Shown: positions 60,218 to 64,000 of the stretch, piece by piece | Layout of the letters: every line of letters begins with the position of its first letter | How positions within the stretch are numbered: position 1 is the stretch's first letter | Assembly (NCBI RefSeq): GCF_025154055.1 | Contig: NZ_JAOALK010000053.1 | Span: 117,161-181,160, forward strand | Direction: 5' to 3' | From: Aquibacillus koreensis | Lineage (GTDB): Bacteria; Bacillota; Bacilli; Bacillales; Amphibacillaceae | DNA length: 64,000 nt | Program-made: the position numbers and the translations under genes | Notes under the pieces: generated by a model | Seen by the model: the letters and a program-made list of their open reading frames with translations, nothing else | What the model was told of the DNA's origin: nothing | The model's database searches: none

Positions 60218-61541
60218 TTATTTTACCTGCTTTTCTAAATGACTTTTTTATGTCGTACAAGTCTGTTTCACCATAAATAGGTTCGTCTTGCCCACCAAGC
60301 TGCACTGCACGCAAATAAATATCGCGTGCATTGTTTAACTTTTTAACCCCTTTTAGTTGAAGATAGCGATCCTCTTCATTTAGTGTAGTAAACCATAAAT
60401 TACGAATAGGTAAAACTTCTAAAATCCTCAAATTATGTGATGTGAAAAATAATTGCCCTTTCCCATTCTCACTTATTACTTCTAATAATTCTCCCAGTAA
60501 ATATTCAAAAATTCCAGCATCTAATTCATCAATAACTACACATGCATTAGGATTATTGTACACTGCTATTAACGTACTAAGTATTGAAATTATTTTTATA
60601 ACACCAGACGATTCACTTCTTAAAGGTAGCTCAATGTTTTCTTTATTAGACAAAAACTCAAAACGGATACCATCTAATCCATCATCCATTTTTTCTTGAT
60701 GGATTTTTCTTATTTTGATTTGCAAACCAGGTATTATCGTTTTGAGAACAACATTTGTTTGCTCAATAACTTTCTCAATTGTTTCAAATAACTGAGGTGG
60801 TAATACCATTGTATCCCCTAACTCATAAGGAATTTTTCCACGCACATTTTCAAGGTGGATGTTAAATGGCATAACAATATTTGCCATTTGGAGTCCTGAC
60901 TGAGTTTGATCAATCACGTGAAAATCTCTATTAAAATCACCAAGAAGATTGCTCATTATTTCCGTTTCTATCTCATTTAAAAAATGATCATATATTTCTC
61001 TTAATTCATCTCTAAAAACGAACGAAGTGCAATTATCATTTGCCATTCGTTTCGCCACCATTACGGATACTCTAATATCTTCGTTCATTGCCTTCAGCTT
61101 TTGATTTCTTATAGCAATCTCTTCATTATCTTTATAAAAAATATCTTTAAAACGCTTCTTGCTTATATTTTCCCTATAAGAAACTTTTTCTTTAATCACC
61201 TGAAGTAGTTTCTCTTTCCCTTTACCTATTGAAACATCATACTTTACAAAAAACTCTCCTAGATTGTTTTTAATAATTAAGTCAAACGACAGCTCCAAGT
61301 ATTCCTCATTATAGTATATTAAATGTTTAGATAACTTCGGCAATTCCCATGTTTCTAACAAGATCTTTAACAAATTAAACGATTCAACAATTGCCGTCTT
61401 ACCAGATCCATTTTGTCCATAGAAGCCTATTACATCTGCAATCTCAAGGTTATCAAAGGTTGAATTTGTACCAAAGTTTCCCTTTTTTACATTTTTTAAA
61501 TTTTTAACCTCAACATTTGTAACTCGGATAGTGCTCGACAT
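60204..61541 (-). CDS. OLD/AAA15-type ATPase, first gene of a defence-like pair
   Basis: A 445-residue ATPase. Walker A GQNGSGKT (42-49) near the N-terminus, a long helical insertion (about 130-250), then SSGVIKIISIL signature region, Walker B ACVVIDELDAGIFEYL and FFTSHN switch. This is the RloA/AriA/OLD-like ABC-ATPase form. AGGAGG lies seven bases before the ATG. With the overlapping TOPRIM-like gene it resembles RloAB or PARIS two-gene anti-phage systems. Confidence 0.8.
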   Translation of the reverse strand: MSSTIRVTNVEVKNLKNVKKGNFGTNSTFDNLEIADVIGFYGQNGSGKTAIVESFNLLKILLETWELPKLSKHLIYYNEEYLELSFDLIIKNNLGEFFVKYDVSIGKGKEKLLQVIKEKVSYRENISKKRFKDIFYKDNEEIAIRNQKLKAMNEDIRVSVMVAKRMANDNCTSFVFRDELREIYDHFLNEIETEIMSNLLGDFNRDFHVIDQTQSGLQMANIVMPFNIHLENVRGKIPYELGDTMVLPPQLFETIEKVIEQTNVVLKTIIPGLQIKIRKIHQEKMDDGLDGIRFEFLSNKENIELPLRSESSGVIKIISILSTLIAVYNNPNACVVIDELDAGIFEYLLGELLEVISENGKGQLFFTSHNLRILEVLPIRNLWFTTLNEEDRYLQLKGVKKLNNARDIYLRAVQLGGQDEPIYGETDLYDIKKSFRKAGKINGEN

Positions 61542-62366
61542 ATCGTTTCCTCCTAGGATCTTATACTATAATGTCTTTCAAAGAATTATATCACACAAAA
61601 ATTAACATATAAATAAAATCGTTAAAAAATTTGACTAATATCAGTTTAAATAGACAATAATTATTATTTATTAAACAAAATTGACAATTTTTAAACATTC
61701 TATTCAATAGTATACTTATTAGTGTTATTTTTTTGTTTTGGACTAAATTATTCTATCATACTGTTTTACTTAGTTAAGGATTTATCACGGGTGGTGACTA
61801 GACACCGGCAATCAACGAAGAAGAGAAGTGCGCAACTTCTCCCTGCAACCTCTACCGTCAGGGTGGTCGTTGTCAAATTATTTTTTAGTTTTTCGAGAGC
61901 AACCCTTTTTGCTTGCGACGGCGTAGGGTGGTTTTCCTGATTTCAAATATGTTCTTCCGATAGCAATAAGATCAAAACCATCCACCCTCACAACAGTTCA
62001 GTTGTTACTTCAGTTTATCAAATTCCACCGTTCATCCTAACTATCACCGTTCGACAAATCTCACTAATTCACGGGTGGTGAGTAGGCACCGACAAATTCG
62101 GGATAGGAACCATTGACTATATACCAAATTCTATTTTTAGGGAGGATAAATCCGTACGAAGGATTTTCGCACCTAAACTAACAGACCTCCACAAAATACT
62201 ACTATTGTCTTTTCATTTTCATGAAATTCAGAAGTATGCTTGATAATTATAAATAGCTCTAATACGATAGTTCAACAATGAGCATAACAACCCTAAAAAT
62301 CACCAACCGCTCGACAAATTTCGTTAATTTACGGGTGATGACAGGCACCAGGAATTTATCTTACTT
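61542..62366. other. Gene-free stretch with family B copies and an unexplained GC-richer block
   Basis: Partial B copies at 61783-61813 and 62043-62098 and a full one at 62301-62357. Between 61820 and 62000 lies a GC-richer block with hairpin GAGAAGT/ACTTCTC (61823-61841), ACCGTCAGGGTGG and a T-rich run at 61877-61893. No frame with a ribosome binding site. It could be a small RNA remnant. Confidence 0.4.
62301..62357 (+). repeat. Family B element
   Basis: CACCAACCG, CTCGACAAATTTCGTTAATTT, ACGGGTGATGACAGGCACCAG. Upstream GTTCAACAATGAGCATA resembles the upstream part of other copies. Confidence 0.75.
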
Positions 62367-62400
62367 AAACGATCAATCTGATAGATCAGATTGATCGTTT
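62367..62400 (+). promoter_or_regulatory. Perfect 15-bp palindrome before the zinc-binding protein gene
   Basis: AAACGATCAATCTGA, loop TAGA, TCAGATTGATCGTTT. It ends 24 bases before the ATG, with AAGGAG between. It may be an operator, an attenuator in the leader or a terminator of upstream RNA. Confidence 0.6.
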
Positions 62401-62423
62401 ACTATGGAAAGGAGTATTGTAAA

Positions 62424-62630
62424 ATGGATGGTATAAACCGTGTGCGATGTGGAAGATGTAGAGAATACTTTAGATATGGGGATAAAGTCTTTCTGGATTA
62501 TAGCTATACAATTATGCATCAGCATTGCTACATACCTTTAGATGTGATCATTGAAAACGGCACCTTTATTCAAACCCTTAAGAATAACCCTTGCTTTCAT
62601 GAACTATTGCCGCTTCAGCGATTGAAGTGA
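62424..62630 (+). CDS. Small zinc-finger-like protein
   Basis: A 68-residue protein. The ATG at 62424 is chosen because AAGGAG lies nine bases upstream; the frame from 62391 would start in the palindrome. CGRC (about residues 9-12) and the later H-Q-H-C cluster can bind one zinc ion. Similar small CxxC...HxxC proteins occur scattered in bacilli. Function unknown. Confidence 0.6.
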   Translation: MDGINRVRCGRCREYFRYGDKVFLDYSYTIMHQHCYIPLDVIIENGTFIQTLKNNPCFHELLPLQRLK

Positions 62631-62810
62631 TAGGGATAATGCTAAAAAACCTCTCACCACCAGCATAAATGGAATATATGAGTTCACCCGCATGCTCACC
62701 ATTGATCATATGGTGGCCAATGTACAAATTATCAACTAAATAACAACTTTCATCAATATAATGGTGGTTGTTGCTGGCACCTATGATTCAATACATCCAA
62801 AAATACCTGC

Positions 62811-62867
62811 CACCAACCGTTCCACATATTACAACACTTTACGAGTGATGCAAGGCACCAGAAATTA
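62811..62867 (+). repeat. Family B element, diverged
   Basis: CCACCAACCGTTCCACATATTACAACACTTTACGAGTGATG with CAAGGCACCAG. The DNA between 62631 and 62810 has no gene and only a GTTGCTGGCACC partial end at 62769. Confidence 0.65.
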
Positions 62868-62980
62868 ATATAGTTACAACGTCTATTAGACTATCTCTCA
62901 CATATCAAAACTATCATTACAAATCTATCATTCTTCGACAAAATCCGCTATTTTACGGGTGGTGACAGGCACTGGCAATC
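62868..62980 (+). repeat. Toxin-promoter remnant joined to a family B element
   Basis: ATTAGACTATCTC...AAAACTATCATTA (62885-62920) matches the DNA behind the toxin promoters of units 2 and 3. A B element follows at once (62934-62980), with no toxin gene on the other side. It shows that promoter and B element were copied together. Confidence 0.65.
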
Positions 62981-63069
62981 AAATGCAACGCTAGTGTAAG
63001 TACATATATATTCCAAAATACAACCTTTGTATATATGTAACAATAAGTATTATTGGATATAATTAATAA

Positions 63070-63198
63070 TAATTAAGAATAGCTGAGTGCGATAACACCC
63101 AGCTAGAAAGTAACTACATGCCGCATGAAGAGCGGATGACCAAAATTTATGATTCTATACAAAGAAGTAGCCGTTATCTTGGTAGTGAGCGGCTATTT
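63070..63198 (+). ncRNA. Predicted type I antitoxin RNA, unit 4
   Basis: Body and terminator match unit 2 (AGCTGAGTGCG...CACCCAGCT, AACTACATGCCGCATGAAGAGCGGATGACC, terminator AGTAGCCG...CGGCTATTTCTTTTG). The promoter has TATAAT (63058-63063), but the -35 place 17 bases before reads ATGTAA instead of TTGCAA, so transcription may be weak. Confidence 0.65.
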
Positions 63199-63299
63199 CT
63201 TTTGTTTAGAAAGACGACAATAGTCACAACAAATGTTAAAGTAGCTATTAAAGCTATACAAAATCGAGCAACTAGACTTAATGCTGCAAATGTCGTCAT
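63174..63299 (-). CDS. Holin-like type I toxin peptide, unit 4, with altered C-terminus
   Basis: A 41-residue frame: MTTFAALSLVARFCIALIATLTFVV in two pieces equals unit 2 closely. A one-base loss in the T run near the end shifts the frame, so the tail reads NKRNSRSLPR rather than YKKK and the stop lies in the terminator hairpin. The ribosome site (GGGAGATGG) is also weaker. Possibly decaying. Confidence 0.65.
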   Translation of the reverse strand: MTTFAALSLVARFCIALIATLTFVVTIVVFLNKRNSRSLPR

Positions 63300-63404
63300 C
63301 CTACCATCTCCCTTCTACCAGAGAGAGGATCAACCGCTCACTATACTACTTAGTTACAAAATCTAATACGGGTGGTACAAGGGAAGTCAGAAAGGTGTTT
63401 TATT

Positions 63405-63707
63405 ATGGGAAAGCAAAAAAGGAAAATGAAGAATAAAAAAAGTGAAGCAACAAAGGAAGATTTCGGTAATTGTGTATTGTTTTGCAAGGCATGTAATTAT
63501 GAATTTGAGATAGAGTGGGAAACAATTTTTGCAATACAAGAAGTGACACATGGATATGTAGGCTTTCATCTAAATGACGTGTTTATTAATTGCCCTAAGT
63601 GTGACGAAATTGTTTCTGATAGTTCCGATAAAGATTATCTTCTTCCAGATACCAAGCAAACAAAACAACATAGTAAATCAATAGATGATTATGAGTTACC
63701 ATTTTAG
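63405..63707 (+). CDS. Zinc-ribbon protein, unknown function
   Basis: A 100-residue protein from the ATG at 63405 (AAAGGTG upstream). Basic start, CKAC (about residues 27-30) and CPKC (about 63-66) forming a zinc ribbon, acidic Ser/Asp tail ending DDYELPF. The last 40 codons are duplicated at 56389-56508. It lies directly after a partial B end (ACGGGTGGT at 63368), so its 5' boundary may also have been shaped by the repeat. Function unknown. Confidence 0.65.
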   Translation: MGKQKRKMKNKKSEATKEDFGNCVLFCKACNYEFEIEWETIFAIQEVTHGYVGFHLNDVFINCPKCDEIVSDSSDKDYLLPDTKQTKQHSKSIDDYELPF

Positions 63708-63747
63708 GTGTGAAATATATTTGGTGACAGGAACTAGCAATTACTAT

Positions 63748-63850
63748 AAGTAATGAGAAAAAGTAACCTATCCTAACCTTTGGTCTAGCGTTGGAGGGTT
63801 ATAATTTAAAAGAACTAGACTTGATGCCAGTGCAATAATGATTGCTTCAT
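63748..63850 (-). pseudogene. Degraded toxin unit, interrupted by a family B element
   Basis: AGTAATGAGAAAAAGTAACCTATCC equals the 3' side of unit 3 in two pieces. The toxin middle is deleted, and the 5' part (ACTAGACTTGATGCCAGTGCAATAATG) stops at GCTTC, where the B element at 63849 begins. No working toxin remains. Confidence 0.75.
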
Positions 63851-63877
63851 TACGGGTGGTGACTGGCACCAGTAATT
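63849..63877 (+). repeat. Family B element end in toxin remnant
   Basis: ATTACGGGTGGTGACTGGCACCAGTAATT replaces the start of the toxin frame. Confidence 0.75.
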
Positions 63878-63934
63878 AAATTAAATGGCACTGGCACTTA
63901 TGGATCTCTAAACACTAGCACACATTGAATTTAT

Positions 63935-64000
63935 GTCTAGATATTCAGTATAATTTTATGTATAATTGGGTATATATTAAAAGAGAAGTGCGTCAACACC
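63935..64000 (+). ncRNA. Start of a further antitoxin-type unit at the window edge
   Basis: TATAATTGGGTATATATTAAAAGAGAAGTGCGTCAACACC resembles the promoter and first bases of the antitoxin RNAs (AAGAAAAGCTGAGTGCGTCTACACC). It is cut by the window end. Confidence 0.4.

Noticed and set aside
54890..63880. CRISPR array, because of many copies of a similar short sequence
   Set aside because: Family B copies are irregularly spaced, diverged and separated by genes; there are no cas genes.

Overview
The window is AT-rich DNA from a Gram-positive bacterium of the Bacillaceae, probably free-living. The evidence is strong AGGAGG-type ribosome binding sites with ATG, GTG and TTG starts, a sortase-anchored wall protein, a class A penicillin-binding protein with an acidic tail, a VanR/VanS/VanY set, a SinI-like remnant, a DUF3231 protein, a CspA-type cold-shock gene and Hol_Tox-like type I toxins. 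I see no rRNA, tRNA or CRISPR array.

Layout. 1-3693: the N-terminal 1231 residues of a secreted protein with three lamin-tail domains. 3.7-7.5 kb: small genes, an orphan excisionase-like gene and a lysine/ornithine N-monooxygenase. 7.5-12.5 kb: a minus-strand cassette of a two-TM CorA-like protein, an 850-residue ATPase-methyltransferase fusion and a GNAT acetyltransferase. 13.4-16.5 kb: a penicillin-binding protein gene between inverted palindromic elements. 16.5-27.5 kb: a 2443-residue LPxTA surface protein and a two-component system whose regulator has a SARP/BTAD output. 28-31.3 kb: paired small membrane proteins, a DUF3231 protein and degraded loci. 31.3-36 kb: a FecR-domain protein, a pseudo-hydrolase regulator and a helix-hairpin-helix protein. 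36.4-39.2 kb: vanR-vanS-vanY-like genes. 39.9-47.6 kb: an amide/urea-type ABC transporter (with a permease-ATPase fusion), an amidase, a YczE-like protein and a LysR regulator. 48.6-54.1 kb: cold-shock gene, rhomboid-like protein, a REP-associated tyrosine transposase and a ComM/YifB ATPase. 54-64 kb: an accessory island with type I toxin units, a RelE-like pair, a Fic protein, an OLD-type ATPase plus TOPRIM pair (defence-like) and small zinc-binding proteins.

Three dispersed repeat families run through the non-coding DNA. Family A (about 56 bp) ends in the odd palindrome GGGGTCAGACCC. Family B carries an arm pair around TCGACAAATTCCGTCGATTT and ends in a GGTGnCAGGCACC palindrome. Family C (about 90 bp) is a terminator-like hairpin with three copies. 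Family B sits repeatedly next to the promoter of the small toxins, so toxin, antitoxin RNA and B element look like one copied unit. Several fragments (cold-shock 3' end, sinI, a zinc-ribbon 3' end, toxin remnants, a group II intron domain V) show repeated recombination at these elements.

The most promising candidates for something new are the ATPase-methyltransferase/GNAT/CorA-like cassette, the B-linked type I toxin units, the family C RNA, and the transcription regulator built on a dead alpha/beta hydrolase. All functional statements rest on reading the sequence and recalled family knowledge; no searches were run.
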